Part shown: piece by piece, positions 11,291 to 22,545 of the stretch
Layout of the letters: each line of letters opens with the position of its first letter
Numbering within the stretch: the first letter of the stretch is position 1
From: Macrotis lagotis
Taxonomy: Eukaryota > Chordata > Mammalia > Peramelemorphia > Peramelidae
Length of the DNA stretch: 64,000 nt
NCBI RefSeq assembly: GCF_037893015.1
Contig: NC_133660.1
Span: 282,225,067 to 282,289,066 of the forward strand
Direction: 5' to 3'
The notes under the pieces: model-generated
What the model saw: only the letters and a program-made list of their open reading frames with translations
The model's database searches: none
Told to the model about the DNA's origin: nothing
Program-made: the position numbers and the translations under genes

Positions 11291-13800
11291 GGGGAAGAGG
11301 AATGAATTTAGAATCAGGAGACCTGAAGGTGATTCTTGACTTTTCTAATTACTGCCTGTGTGAGCTCAACCTCACTAAACCTCAGTGGGTCTCTTGGTTA
11401 CTGGAAATGGAGTAGATGACTACAACAGGGTCCCATCAAGCTGTAAATTCATGATCCTATGCCTTCTAAATGGTCAAAATATAGTAATAATTCAGAGAAT
11501 AATTTCATAAGAACACAAAACTATGACATACAGTGAGGGCTAAACTTTTCTTCTTAAAAAGAGGTTACCCTCTTTTTAAGTACAGGGGGAGAGACTAAGA
11601 GGTGAAACAAGGCCTGGTGACTATAATGCTCTGAGTTCAACTTTATGCTTTGGGGATCAAGGGAAAAGAAGGTCAAGTAGCTTGCACTGAACCCCAAGGA
11701 TCCTATCATGAAAGTTGTAGAGTGAGAGAGAGAACTGGCATCTGGAAGAATGAGAAAAGGTCAGGGGTTCCCAGGTGCTCGTGATGGGCAATGAAGGCCC
11801 TGAGAGCCCCTGAATGTTGTGTGGGGTTGCCTGTGACTTTATGACTTTACCTAGCAAACATACATAAAGTTCCTGACTGGTGGGGGCAGGGAGAGCAATA
11901 TTAGGAGCAAGGAGTTAGAGAAGGATAAATGGCTGGCTCTAGAGGGCCCAAGTTTGGTAGGAAGGGAAGTAAAGTTAGAAGAAATATGCCACTCACAAGA
12001 AGAACAAAGCCTCATGGAAACAAGTGAAGTTAATTAGTTAATAAAGGGAAGATTTGCAGAGTTAGAGAACTTAGACTTAATAGATTTTGGAGCCAGAAAG
12101 TCATCTGATCAGCTCTCTGCCTTGTGCTGGGATAGATACAAATTAAATGAGACAAGGTCCCCAGCTTCACGGAACTTACAATCCACAACAAGGGAGAGAA
12201 AAGAAGTTACCACAAAGGAATGGTTAAAAGACTGTGAAAATGTGAAGTGAGAGGTTCAAAAACCTCTGCTTCAATTCAAAAAACACAGATTCAACTCCTA
12301 GGTGTGAGGCTGCAGTTGGTTCTAGCTACAAGACGGGTTCCAAACATGCCTAAGGAGAAAAAGTCTATAAGGACATTGTCAGGAAACATCTTTCTCCCTG
12401 TCTAAAGATAACTGTGAATTAGGTATTAAGTAAAGCCAATGAGGAAAATGTGTCTTAGAAGTCCCTCTGATACCTCAACAAAAGAAGACACTGGGCTGCA
12501 GTCAGAACGGCTACTTTAGTCAGGTCATCACCTCTCTTTGCCTCAGTTTCCTGATTTGAAAATCAAACTCACAGAATTGTTAGAAGATTCAAATAAAACC
12601 ATGACTCTAAAGCGCTCTAAACCAGCAAGCATTACACCACTGGGTCAGCTCTAACTATTCAGGCTAATTCTACTCTGCCACTCAGAAGGGTGTCCATGAC
12701 TTGAGAGCTATGATCCTGTCCCCTTCAAAACCATCAAACTACCCAAGAGAGAGACTTCCTAGCAAGGGAAATCAAGAGAAGCAGAGTTAAGAGACTAGAG
12801 TTGCATCAGGTGACCACAGGTAGGTTGGTGACCTGGCTTCCTGCCAACCAGACAATGACTACTAGGCAATGACTCCTGGGCTGAGACTTTGTGCCAGAGC
12901 AGGTGAGAGGCAGGTAGGTGCTTAGTAGGAACGATAGCACATCACTTGCCTTCAGCCAATTTCCAAGGCCTCCAAGAGCCATTGCCCCTGACTGACTACT
13001 CCTTTTTTCCCTTCTATTTTCCAACAAAATTCAAAGGGGAGAGGGGGGAGGGAAACAGTTTCTGGTCATTTGTTCTTCTTACCTCAAATCCTTAACACAC
13101 CTCCAGCAGCAGTTAATTAAGTGAACATGACTGGGATGTAGGTGAGGAGTATAAAGGTGATAAGAAAAGCAAGCCAGTCTTTTGTTTTCTGTTCCAGCTT
13201 CTCTGACAGGATGTTCTTTTGAAATCCCCAACATTCAGGCAAATATAATAGCAAGAGAACCCTTTATAAAGCCTCATAAGCTTGAGAGCTGAGTGTGATC
13301 CCACAGGATTTAACGGCTGACAGCATCCTAGGAGTCCACAGACCTGGATTCGTCTCTTCATTCCATTAATGACTAGATTATGAAATAAACTACAAGAATG
13401 GGGATGACATTTGCTTCTGAGCTACCTCCTAAGAGCAAGACAATGTTTACAAAATGAGCTCCAGGAGGAAAAGAAAGTGCTTGAGAAGTTCACAGATCCT
13501 CCCTTGGTAAGAGCAGCAACATCTCAGGCAAAAACAAGCTCTCAGATCCCAGGGTTCAACAGTGGGAGCTTCTCATCCTCTGGTGAGCAGGCCTGAGCCT
13601 GTCTAGCCTCTAACCATGCAAATGCACCACTGCTCGTTTCCTTAGCCAACCACAAATTAATGAAATGAAAAACATAACAAAAAGCACTCTTCCCCAGTGG
13701 CTATGGGTGGGGTCTAGGGAAAAGAAGGCAAGCAATGAAGAATTCGGATCAGACTCCTACAGCCAGCCTGTAGACACTGCTCAGAGGGGCTAATTAATAC
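11291..13800. other. Presumed TOP6BL intron or flank, no firm gene
   Basis: MIR-type SINE relics lie at about 11290-11455 (+) and 12520-12640 (+). A perfect 12-bp inverted repeat lies at 11553-11580. A minus-strand GTAAGA donor-like site sits at 13080 with a possible 48-nt exon above it, but I could not make it fit the phase of the others. The rest is unrecognised. Confidence 0.4.
11553..11580. repeat. Perfect inverted repeat (12-bp arms, 4-bp loop)
   Basis: CTTAAAAAGAGG, then TTAC, then CCTCTTTTTAAG. The arms match exactly. No neighbouring gene explains it. Confidence 0.95.
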
Positions 13801-13806
13801 AGCCTT

Positions 13807-13807
<1 letters not shown>

Positions 13808-13846
<39 letters not shown>
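13808..13846. repeat. AC dinucleotide microsatellite
   Basis: About 19 AC units uninterrupted. Confidence 0.95.
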
Positions 13847-13848
<2 letters not shown>

Positions 13849-14047
13849 CAGGAAGGCACACTCTTCTCTGAGTTTGGATGAACTCTTAAAATTTGCTTAG
13901 CATTTATTAAAAGAACCAAAAAACCTTCAATAACTAGATTATATCAATAATAATTAATAATGGAATGGAATAAGAAACAAAAGTAGAGATGGGGAAAAAC
14001 AGGACAATAAAACAAGAAGACAAACAAGTTTAAATATCTAGTCTTAC

Positions 14048-14110
14048 CAAGTAGATATTTGCTATTGTGGATGGCACAGGAGAGGAGACAACATATATAC
14101 AAAGACAGGA
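14048..14110 (-). CDS. Possible further TOP6BL exon
   Basis: A 63-nt minus-strand segment has a GTAAGA donor below 14048 and a TTAATATTTTAG acceptor above 14110. Two of three frames are open, and one of them would continue in phase from the 17786 candidate. The acceptor tract is weak and no motif is recognised, so this is tentative. Confidence 0.18.
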
Positions 14111-17100
14111 CTAAAATATTAAGTCACATTTTTAATTATCATAAAAAATAAACATCTATTTTTCAAAATAGTCATTTCAGTGATGCTCTCCTTGATCTCC
14201 TTGCCTCAAGTATTTTGGGAACTCTTGAAATTGCCCTCTGGACAAGTTTGAGACACCAGAGAAAATCATTCGCGTTCTTTTACAGCCATATCTTGCACAC
14301 ATTCCATCACCAGCACCCAATCACTTACATAAATATACAGAGAAAGTTGATTACTATACCAGTGGGATAAATCTTTGAAGTTCTATGTCTTTCTAGCCAT
14401 TTATCTCATCTTTCTCCCTGTCTCAATTTTCTTTACCAGCATGGTTAGATCAAATTCCTTACTCATTCAAGTGTTCTGCCTGGCCTCAGTTCTATGTAAC
14501 TCTAAATAAATTAATAGAAATCGACTATACTACTATAGGTAGTTTGCATTTAACAATCTAGTCCCTTCACAGAGGGTCATTTTTCTGGATAGCTAGGTTG
14601 CCATGAAATATTCCAAGTCAACAAGTATTTCCTAATTACCCCTAAATGTGATAGAGGACTACAAAGAAAGAAGAGATGGTTCTGGACTTCAAGACCCTTA
14701 CTCCCAGTTGAGTTTATTCACTTTGTTACTCCCAGGCTCTGGGAGTTTATCAGAGTGAGAGCTCCCAACCCCAAGCCATAGTGCAACTACTCTAATATGA
14801 CCAGTCTTCTAAGGGAGAAGCTTCTCCAAACTTAGTGGAGGTTCATTCCTGAATGATAATCACCATATCATTCATTCCAGGGAGCCCCAAGTTAAGATCT
14901 TTTGGGATGAGTAGCATCTGCCAGAATCTACAAACCAATGAAAGCCCAGGGTCACTAATATACCACGAAATCAATGGAAAATGACCTTAGTAAAGGAGTG
15001 GATGATTAAACAACCAGAAAACAATATAAGATAGATTCAATCAGCAAGCATTTATTAAGCCAGTGCCAGATATACAATCAAAAATGAAAAATCTTGCCAC
15101 CAGGAGATTTAAAATCTATTAAAGGAAATAACATATCCACATGGCCATGCAAAGCATATAGCAAGAAGAATATGAACTTTCCAGCCTGGATACTTGGGAG
15201 AACAATAGGGCTGTCAGAAGAAAAAAGCTAAAGCAGGCAGAAAGGCAAGGTGAAGGGCAGATTGAGACCCATGAAGCTTGAGATGAAAGTGAAAGACAAT
15301 GTAAATTATTCCAGCAGACAGAGGTGTGTGACTGGCATTCTGGAGAGAGGTCAGGACTGGGTTGTGTGTGAGTCAGGGCAAAGAGATCAGAGTCAGAGCC
15401 CTGAAAGTGGACCATCTCTCTAAGGGAGAGACAAAGCCACAGACTGGGTCATGGGGAACACCCTTATTTGGGAAGGAGGAGGTCAACTAACAATCATGAA
15501 AGATAGGGAACTAGAGGAACAAGAAAACAAGGAAAACATTGTTTCACTGAAATTCATCTTTAGATCAGTAAAATATCCAGGAAACTGACCCTGTAGTCTG
15601 TAAGGGAATCTGAGGCTTCTCAAGTCAGAAAAAAAAAATGTAGCTTGACATAACTTTGAAAGACAAAGATGAAGAATGAGACAGATCAGGCAGATCGTTT
15701 CCTTTAGAGTCAAAAATGGCTTTCTTAGTCCAGGCCCATTTACAATAAAGGAAAGAACTGTAAGCTTTAGGGAAGACCAAGAAACTTGTTGGTTAATGAA
15801 TCAGTCCTGGTTTCCTGGTGAAGTTAATTAGACTGAGAAGGATTAATGAATGAGCTATTTTAAAATACTTTTTCATTAAGCATCACAGAAACATAAGTAA
15901 CAGCACTGATGATGTGAAAAGGAACACTGGCCAGGGTAGGAACTGTGGGGTTCAATAAGTGATGGCATCACAAACCCCATTCCCAAGGATCAGAGAGCAG
16001 GCAGAGTGGGAGTAAGAAGTGAGGAAACCTGGGCTCAGGCCAAGAGTTACCGGTGAGACCCCTAGGACATTAGCTAATGTTCACCAAACCCTCAGTACAC
16101 CATGTCACCTCAGCAATACAGTCATTATATCACCCACTATAATATAACTAGGGGCAACATAAAATAGTACATATGAAATTGCTATGAGCTTTTAAAAATA
16201 CTCTTTTTTTCAGATACTAGTTATGGGAAATTCCAGATATTTAGGCATAGATTAAATATTGTGGTTATGAGCATGTGCTAGCATAATAAATGGTTTACCT
16301 TGTAGTAGTTTGCTGTCTTCTTCCTAAATTCCTAAGGACAAGAATGATGATGATGATGATGAAGATGATGATGATGATGATGATGATAGTGGTGGTAGCA
16401 TTACCACCCTCTTAAAATCACATGGTTTCACAGCCTTGCAAACCCTTGCACAAATGTGAGTATACAACACTGTGTTTGATCATAGATCTAGGTCCCAAAG
16501 GTTATCTAGGCCAAATCCCCTTGTTTTCCAGGTGAGGAAATGCAAACTTATCCTGCTTTTAAAAGGTTCATCCATACTGATATGACTAATAAGGAGAGAA
16601 GAAGGCTATGAATGTGGGTCCCTTGGCCTGAATTGACACTCTTTTAATCATCCCACAGTGTCACCTGATCTATTATTTTACTGTCACAATCTTTCAATAT
16701 TATTTTATTGAGCTGAAAGTAACTTTCAAATATCACCATGACAGGTGTTGTTTGAAGAGGTTGATGTTTTCACATCTCTAAGGCTTTTTTTAAAAACAGG
16801 GCACATTTGTGGTGAATGATGAAAGGTTATAACAATGAGACCTACATTAGATTTAGTAGGAGTTAAATAGAAACTGAAATTTTATTGATCTCATAAAATT
16901 AGTAAAGCAACCCCATTTAATGAAAAAGTTGATTCTAATAAGCTATATTCTCTTCAAAGATCAAAACTTAAGACTTTGATCAGATGTAATCTCAGATAAG
17001 TGTCAGGTAATATATTTAGTTCTTATACCATTCTGTCTCTATAGAGCTATGGAACATCACATGTGCTTTCTAATTTGGCTGGTGGTCAGTTTTGCTGAAT

Positions 17101-17785
17101 TATTTGGGAAGCAGTTCATAATAGTGGACAGAATTTTGCTCTTGGGTGTCCAGGAAATCTAAGTTCAAATCCCATCCCATACACTATGTGGTCTGAAATA
17201 ACCCTAATCCTAATTTTCTGACCTCAGTTTTCTCAAGACATGGGGGGACATGATGATCTCTAAGGTTTCTTTCATCTATAAATTTAGGATCCCATGACAC
17301 AACGATTCTTTGTTATTCTTAGTCTCTAAAGAGTGGTAGGAAAAAAGTACACTGAAAAAACCTCTCAGTTCCATCAGCTCTCAGTTTGTTTTCAAAGTAG
17401 AACCCAGTGAAATAATGGGATGAAAAAGAAAGACATTCTTAAGGCCATGGGTCATTCATCCTTTGGAATGTAGTGAACAAGAAAAATGCTGCTGTTTTTA
17501 TTTTAGGTATTGTCTTCTAACAGGCATGACCTCACCATCAACCATTCTGGGAAGGAGATGGGAAGATAGGTGAGTTAACTCTCTGAGCTGTGTCTCTGTG
17601 GAGCTCAAACTTGAATTTCACTAGTGTAATTAGTAAGACAGCCCTTATTCACATAAAGACCACAGTCTATTGTCAAGTTGCCATTTCAGGCAATCCTTAC
17701 CCCACAAAAAATAAAGACAAAAATCAGAGGGATCAGAACCAGAGTCCACTATTAGGGAGAGGTTCATTTGGAGACCATTATTTAC
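14111..17785. other. Presumed TOP6BL intron
   Basis: Mostly unique, A/T-rich DNA with no recognised exon apart from short candidates I could not support. Old repeat words (CAAGCATTTATTAAGC near 15045) are present. The minus-strand open frame at 15119-15415 lacks splice signals and motifs. Confidence 0.4.
16344..16389. repeat. GAT trinucleotide repeat
   Basis: About 14 GAT/GAA units. On the minus strand this gives an ATC run just upstream of a CCTTAG splice-acceptor-like site at 16334, so it may act as a pyrimidine tract, but the following 33-nt open segment is too short to call an exon. Confidence 0.9.
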
Positions 17786-17827
17786 CTTTTAGGAACTTCT
17801 TGGCCACTAAGTCACCAGGCACGCTTC
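17786..17827 (-). CDS. Possible small TOP6BL exon
   Basis: A 42-nt minus-strand segment has a very good acceptor (GTTGCTTTTTCAG) and a fair donor (GTAAAT). One frame is open (SVPGDLVAKKFLK). It joins the exon at 18056-18268 in frame only if that exon uses its alternative donor at 18051. Short length makes chance a real possibility. Confidence 0.28.
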
Positions 17828-18055
17828 CTGAAAAAGCAACTGTAAGAAATACACAAAATACACAATGTGTCATCAAAAAGGGAGTTTTGAAACTGGTTCT
17901 ATTTAAAGCATCAAACTGAATGAACACAAATTAATTATAAATATGAGACACATAATAGCTAGCATTCAAAATGCATTTTAAAGGGCTCACAGGTGAAGGG
18001 TTAAATAAAAACCCAAACTCTATGCTGTACTGTGAGGTGTGTACTTCCTACGTAC

Positions 18056-18268
18056 CAGCCACAAACACTGTTCAGAGAGACTACTGTTATGGAACATTGG
18101 GCTCAAGTTCAATGCCTTAGTTGCTTCTTTCAGACACTGAACTGAATACAAAAGGGATACAGGAAAACTAATATATAGTCCATCACCAGAGCATTTCTTT
18201 CCCAGTACTCTATTCCAGGAGAATATCGAATTCAAGGGTCTGGCCCTTATTTCCAAGTTTATATAGAC
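18056..18268 (-). CDS. TOP6BL: Likely TOP6BL coding exon
   Basis: On the minus strand an acceptor TTGCCTTTCAG precedes 18268, and a donor GTACGT follows 18056 (an alternative, GTAGGA, would end the exon at 18052). The 213 nt are open in phase 0 only, giving 71 codons starting VYINLEIRARPLNSIFSWN and including SLLYSVQCLKEATKAL. This length of unique open sequence between strong splice sites is unlikely by chance. Because the preceding exon candidate ends in phase 1, at least one more exon, of length 2 modulo 3, must lie between them. Confidence 0.55.
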
Positions 18269-18934
18269 CTGAAAGGCAACTATTCTATGAGATTATTAAG
18301 GGGATAAGTCTTTGTTACATGCTCAAATTTAGGCTTAGACCTAGACATTTAAGGGGGAAAAGTTAGCCAGCTATTGAGTCCTTAAAAGTATTTAGCTAGT
18401 AAGGAACAGATTCAGATTCTGTCCCAGTTCTGACTGCAAATCCATTAACTTCACAGGTGTTCTTTGGTGAATAATCCCCAAATAAATCCTCCAAACCCCA
18501 AAGGACCTGGGTTGAGGTGATAAGGAAGAGAGTGGAGAAGAGTAAATTCTTGTGTTCTCTCCAATCTCTGTTCTTGCTCAGGCCCCAATTAGATGAGATG
18601 GCCTCAGAGGGTCCTTCCAGCTCTGAGATTCTGTCCCTGTGTTATGCTAGCAACCCAATGTGCTCACTGACCTTCAGAAACAAAAATCAAACTCAGCTCC
18701 CATCAGCAGACTAGATCTGTTAAAGTTATCCCAGTTTTACCAAGAAAGTAGAAAGAAGTCCTATGCAAGTCCTAATTCTTTGTGGGTGGATCATCCCATT
18801 GAGGAAATATTGCAGCTGCTCCCTTTCCTGGACCTTCTGACCATCTCACACAGGCTCCCTAGTCGCTGTTCACACCCTCATCACTTCTCTCTCATCCTTA
18901 AGAGAGGGGGCTCAGTCACTCACATTAAACAGTG

Positions 18935-19200
18935 ATGATGTGCCAGGTACTTTGTAATCATGGCTCAGGGTATAAATAAAGGAAAAAACAGTCCCTGGGA
19001 TCTATCGCTGAAGCCCATTCTCCATTTCAATATTCTGGTCCTGGGACTGTCTGCTATGGCACTATGATTACCAACAGAAGTACTCCTTCCTAAAGCACAA
19101 AGGAGTTTAGCCCACGGCTGACTTTCCCTCTACTCCTATCAGATAGCTGAGGAGCAAGCCAAAGAAAGAGTAGTAATGAAATGGTCAGTCTCAAAGAAGA
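18935..19200. repeat. Copy A of an unnamed diverged repeat
   Basis: Shares ordered blocks with 20,940-21,110: CTGGTCCTGG, then CTTCCTAA, then GAGCAAGCCAAAGAAA and ATGAAATGGT. It is in the same orientation as copy B and diverged with indels. It could be a local duplication or two copies of an old dispersed element. Confidence 0.55.
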
Positions 19201-19699
19201 TTATTTAAGTGTTTTGAGTCACCAACTGGTCTCCATCTAAGAATGTGGACGGCACAGCAAAGCAGAGGGCAGGAGCCAATGACTTGGAGGGCTCGGTAAA
19301 CTGCAGGCCTCTGACAAATTTCATAATCTTAGAGATGCTTTCCAAGTTAGCTGAAAGTCAAGATAATCAATGTGTAAATTGCTGATCTCTCAACTCCTCC
19401 TCTCTAAAGCTTTCCCTTTTTCTAGAGGCCCTCCGAGCTAAATGACTGAGGAAAGTAGTCTTATCCTGGGAAACACATTTGAATATCCCATCACCAAATA
19501 TCTACAGGGTAACAATGTCTACAGGGTGGTGGTCCCAGGTCAGGTCTGAATCAAGAAATAATCACAAGCATCTAAAATAAAGAGATGTAACTTGAGGTTG
19601 ACTTCAATTAAAAATGTGAAAGCTTTCACAGTTATTATAACAAAAGAAACTATAAAATTGAATGAAACAGAGAAGCTCAGCTCCTTCAGCTCAACTTAC

Positions 19700-19841
19700 T
19701 GGTTGTCACATAATGAAAAGGGTCGGCTCGTTGTTTTGAACTTGATTCTTCTATGGAAATAAGTAGCTTCCCTTCCAAAAATGCTTCCTGGCTTATTTCG
19801 GCTACTTCTCTTTTCCAGTGAATAATTAGGTATTTCAAAAT
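19700..19841 (-). CDS. TOP6BL: Likely TOP6BL coding exon
   Basis: The minus strand has a pyrimidine-rich acceptor (CCTTTTCAG) just before 19841 and a consensus GTAAGT donor just after 19700. The 142-nt segment is open in the phase-0 frame for 47 codons: it begins ILKYLIIHWKREVAEISQE and includes the motif PFHYVTT. The residue mix looks like real protein and no repeat covers it. A second frame is also open but looks less protein-like. The exon ends in phase 1. Naming it TOP6BL is inference from position and strand. Confidence 0.55.
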
Positions 19842-20310
19842 CTGAAAAGGTCACAACTCAGAGGAAGGACTTAACTTGTATTAGATATTAGGATAACAAT
19901 CAATGGTACATTATAATAATTCTAATGATAAAATTAAACTGATAACGCTTAGAATTTGAATACTCTCCTGCCTGCTGTTTATAAAAGCTCCACTACCATC
20001 AAGTCTGAGGAAGGAAGATGTGTCTGAGCAAGAGCCAACAAAGGAAATGAGACATAAAAGACTGTGTTTATAACAGTCCCAAATACTAGAAATAGAGGCA
20101 AATTAATTTGTATTAGTTGTGATTGTGATTATCAATATGGTTTCCTCTGAATCATCCTAACCAGTCCTAATAAATATGGTATAATTAGTCACGTTCTTTC
20201 CTATATCATCAATTCATTTGCACTGAACATGAGCTAACTCCATTTTTAAAGATGGTTCATAGCTATAATTTCAATTCATCTTGATTTTTCTGATAAAACA
20301 CTTTTTTTTT

Positions 20311-20462
20311 AGGTTTTTTTTTTTTGCAAGGCAAATGGGGTTAAGTGGCTTGCCCAAGGCCACACAGCTAGATAATTATGAAGTGTCTGAGGCTGGATTT
20401 GAACTCAGATCCTCCTGACTCCAGACCTGGTGCTCTATGCACTGTGCTACCCAGTTGCCCCC
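20311..20462 (-). repeat. Marsupial SINE, antisense (left arm of an inverted pair)
   Basis: A reversed full-length copy with a T-rich tail at its low end and CCCAGTTGCCCCC at its high end. It lies 22 bp from a copy in the other orientation. Confidence 0.9.
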
Positions 20463-20484
20463 ACACTTTTAAAAAGAAATTTAA

Positions 20485-20630
20485 GGGCAGCTGGGTGGCA
20501 CAGTGGATAGAGGGGAGTCAAGAGGACCTGAATTCAAATCTGACCTCAGATACTTTCTAATTACCTAGGTGTATGACCTTGGGCAAGCCACTTAACCCCA
20601 TTGCCTTACAAAAACAAACAAAAAAAAGGA
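20485..20630 (+). repeat. Marsupial SINE, sense (right arm of an inverted pair)
   Basis: The copy starts AAGGGCAGCTGGGTGG, has a short internal deletion after GTGGATAGAG and ends in an A-rich tail. With its neighbour it can form a long RNA hairpin. Confidence 0.88.
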
Positions 20631-20759
20631 ATTTAAAACAGGAATAGAATTTTTCAGTATTATTGCCATTTGTATAATATGTTACATCTTTAATACTAAG
20701 ACATTGAGACAATGAGAATTATTGTCCTACTTGAGTTTTTGCTTTCAGTAGCACACTCA

Positions 20760-21110
20760 AAAGGGGATGGTCTAACAAGACAAAGAGGCAAGAACTAGTG
20801 AACAAAGAAAGCCCATTGCCCAGATACGTGCCCAGCATATGTGGAGGCCACTGAGTTAATCCAGTAAGACATAAATATTGGAAAGGGTACTGAAGACAAT
20901 GAAGGGAAATGGCTCACAAAATGAATAAGGAAGAAAAAGCTAGTCTGCCTATATTGTATATATTGTAGAAAGGAACACCGGTTGCTGGGAGACATTTCTG
21001 GAATCCATTCTAATATCTGGTCCTGGAACTGCTCTGTAACTATTATTACCACCACAAGCGCTTCTTCCTAAGAGGAGCAAGCCAAAGAAAAAGTGGCGAT
21101 GAAATGGTAG
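20760..21110. repeat. Copy B of an unnamed diverged repeat
   Basis: Counterpart of 18,935-19,200, as described there. The conserved core GGAGCAAGCCAAAGAAA is at about 21075-21091. It has no recognised family. A minus-strand 86-codon open frame crosses it but has no support as a gene. Confidence 0.55.
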
Positions 21111-22167
21111 ATCTCTGAAAGGTTGTCAGGTTGTCAATGATCTCACAAGCCATTTTTTAAAAAATCTGTATTCTCATTTCTCATGACTGCAAATTAGGGG
21201 GTTGCTGTAATCTGGAAAGATGTACAGTAACTATCAGTCATGACTTATGTGAAGAAAGCAGCATAAAAGAGACTGGCAAGGAACTGGATGATCCCAAAAG
21301 GAGATTCGACATTCATGTAGGAAAAGGGAAAAGATATGGCCACAAGATATTGAGGAATTGGAAGAAGCACTCTTAAACCCTAAGTAAATACACTGGGAAG
21401 TATCTACATGGATGAGGCCGTTAATTCATCAATGGATTGAATTCTTTACCAAAGCAATCTACATCTGGCTTCTATGAAACAAACTGTGAAAAGATCAAAC
21501 TCTCTCTGGGCCTCAGTTTACTCAATTATAAAACAGAAGAGTAAGACTACATGGATTTCGCAGTCTCCACAAGCTCTAAATCAATATTAATAATGAGAAG
21601 GAAATGGTCTGAAGCGCCTTGCGAAGATGTGGGTTCATAGAAGGTCAGAAGCTGAGGGTACAGAAGGTTCCATTTGGCAAAGTTTGTGAGAACTTGAGGA
21701 GAACAGGAAGGAGGAGCTCTTCAGGCTCAGCTGCTGGTGCGGATTCTGCGGCCCAGCTCAAGCAGGAGCAGAACCTAGAGCAGTGAAGGAAGCTGTCCAA
21801 AAGCTTAGGGCGATGAGGGAGTTGCGCCCCGAAGTGGGACGTGGGACCCGAGGAAGGGGGAGGAAGGGCGGAAGCCGGTGGGGTGGCTCCTGCCTGGCAA
21901 GGCGGGGGAAAGAAGAAGGGGTGCACAATGGGGCTCAAGTGTTGGGGCTCACTGGAACAGTGTCCTGTGAATTTATGACGAGGCGCCCCTCGGCTAGGCA
22001 AGGCGGAAGCAAGAGCTGGGGGGGCAGTGGTTCCCCGAGTCATCTGGGATGGTGCAGACGGCGCGGGCCCAGCCTGGCGGGCCTCAGACCTCAGGGGGGC
22101 CGCTCGGCTCCTCAATGGGGGCGTAAATGAGGCGTAAAAGAGGCCGGGGGGGCTCTGGGAAGGGCGA

Positions 22168-22175
22168 TGACGTCA
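22168..22175. promoter_or_regulatory. Perfect cAMP response element
   Basis: TGACGTCA is the full palindromic CREB/ATF site. It lies inside the CpG island, where such sites are usually functional. The GATGACG 12 bp further on may be a half-site. Confidence 0.55.
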
Positions 22176-22333
22176 CGGACCGCGATGACGCCCCTCTTGG
22201 GGGCGCGTGCGCGCTCGGGGCTCCCCGACCCCCCCATCCCATCGTTCGTCAGGGCCACAGAGGAGGCCCCTGCCCAGAAGCCGGAGGCTCCCGCCCCGCC
22301 CCGCCGCGCCCCGCCGCGCCGCGCCGCCGTCAC

Positions 22334-22357
22334 CTCACACACGGGCCTCGCCTCCAT
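22334..22357 (-). CDS. TOP6BL: Candidate first coding exon of TOP6BL (8 codons)
   Basis: On the minus strand an ATG at 22357, with G at -3 and +4, gives MEARPVCE and then a GAG|GTGACG donor at 22333. The phase is 0, matching the next candidate exon (19841 downward), so the two join as one open reading. TOP6BL is the B-like subunit of the SPO11 meiotic double-strand-break complex. The assignment rests on synteny (head-to-head with SPTBN2 in human) and splice logic; I cannot recall the orthologue's sequence well enough to confirm residues. Confidence 0.4.
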
Positions 22358-22545
22358 CGCCCACGACTCGGCCGACGCCTCCTCACGCGGGCGTCTCTCC
22401 CGCCGCGCGGCTGCGCCTGCGCACGAGCGCCGGACTCCGGCGCGTGCCTCCGACGCCCCGTGCCCGCGCGCCTGCGCACTCGGCCCTCTCGCGCTCTCGC
22501 AAGCGCCACCCTGCCCCCTCCCCTCCGCCCGCCCGAGCTCCGGAC

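Noticed and set aside
13081-13128. Possible 48-nt minus-strand TOP6BL exon with a GTAAGA donor, and a further segment to about 12958 ending at GCAAGT
   Set aside because: The implied intron between them would be under 70 bp, the second acceptor is poor, and phases do not connect to the better exons.
16300-16332. 33-nt minus-strand segment between a CCTTAG acceptor and a GTAAAC donor
   Set aside because: It is too short, its phases do not match the neighbouring candidates, and the upstream pyrimidine tract is simply the ATC repeat.
17590-17919. 109-codon plus-strand open frame
   Set aside because: It lacks a motif and splice context, and overlaps a candidate exon on the other strand. Codon content looks like random A/T-rich DNA.
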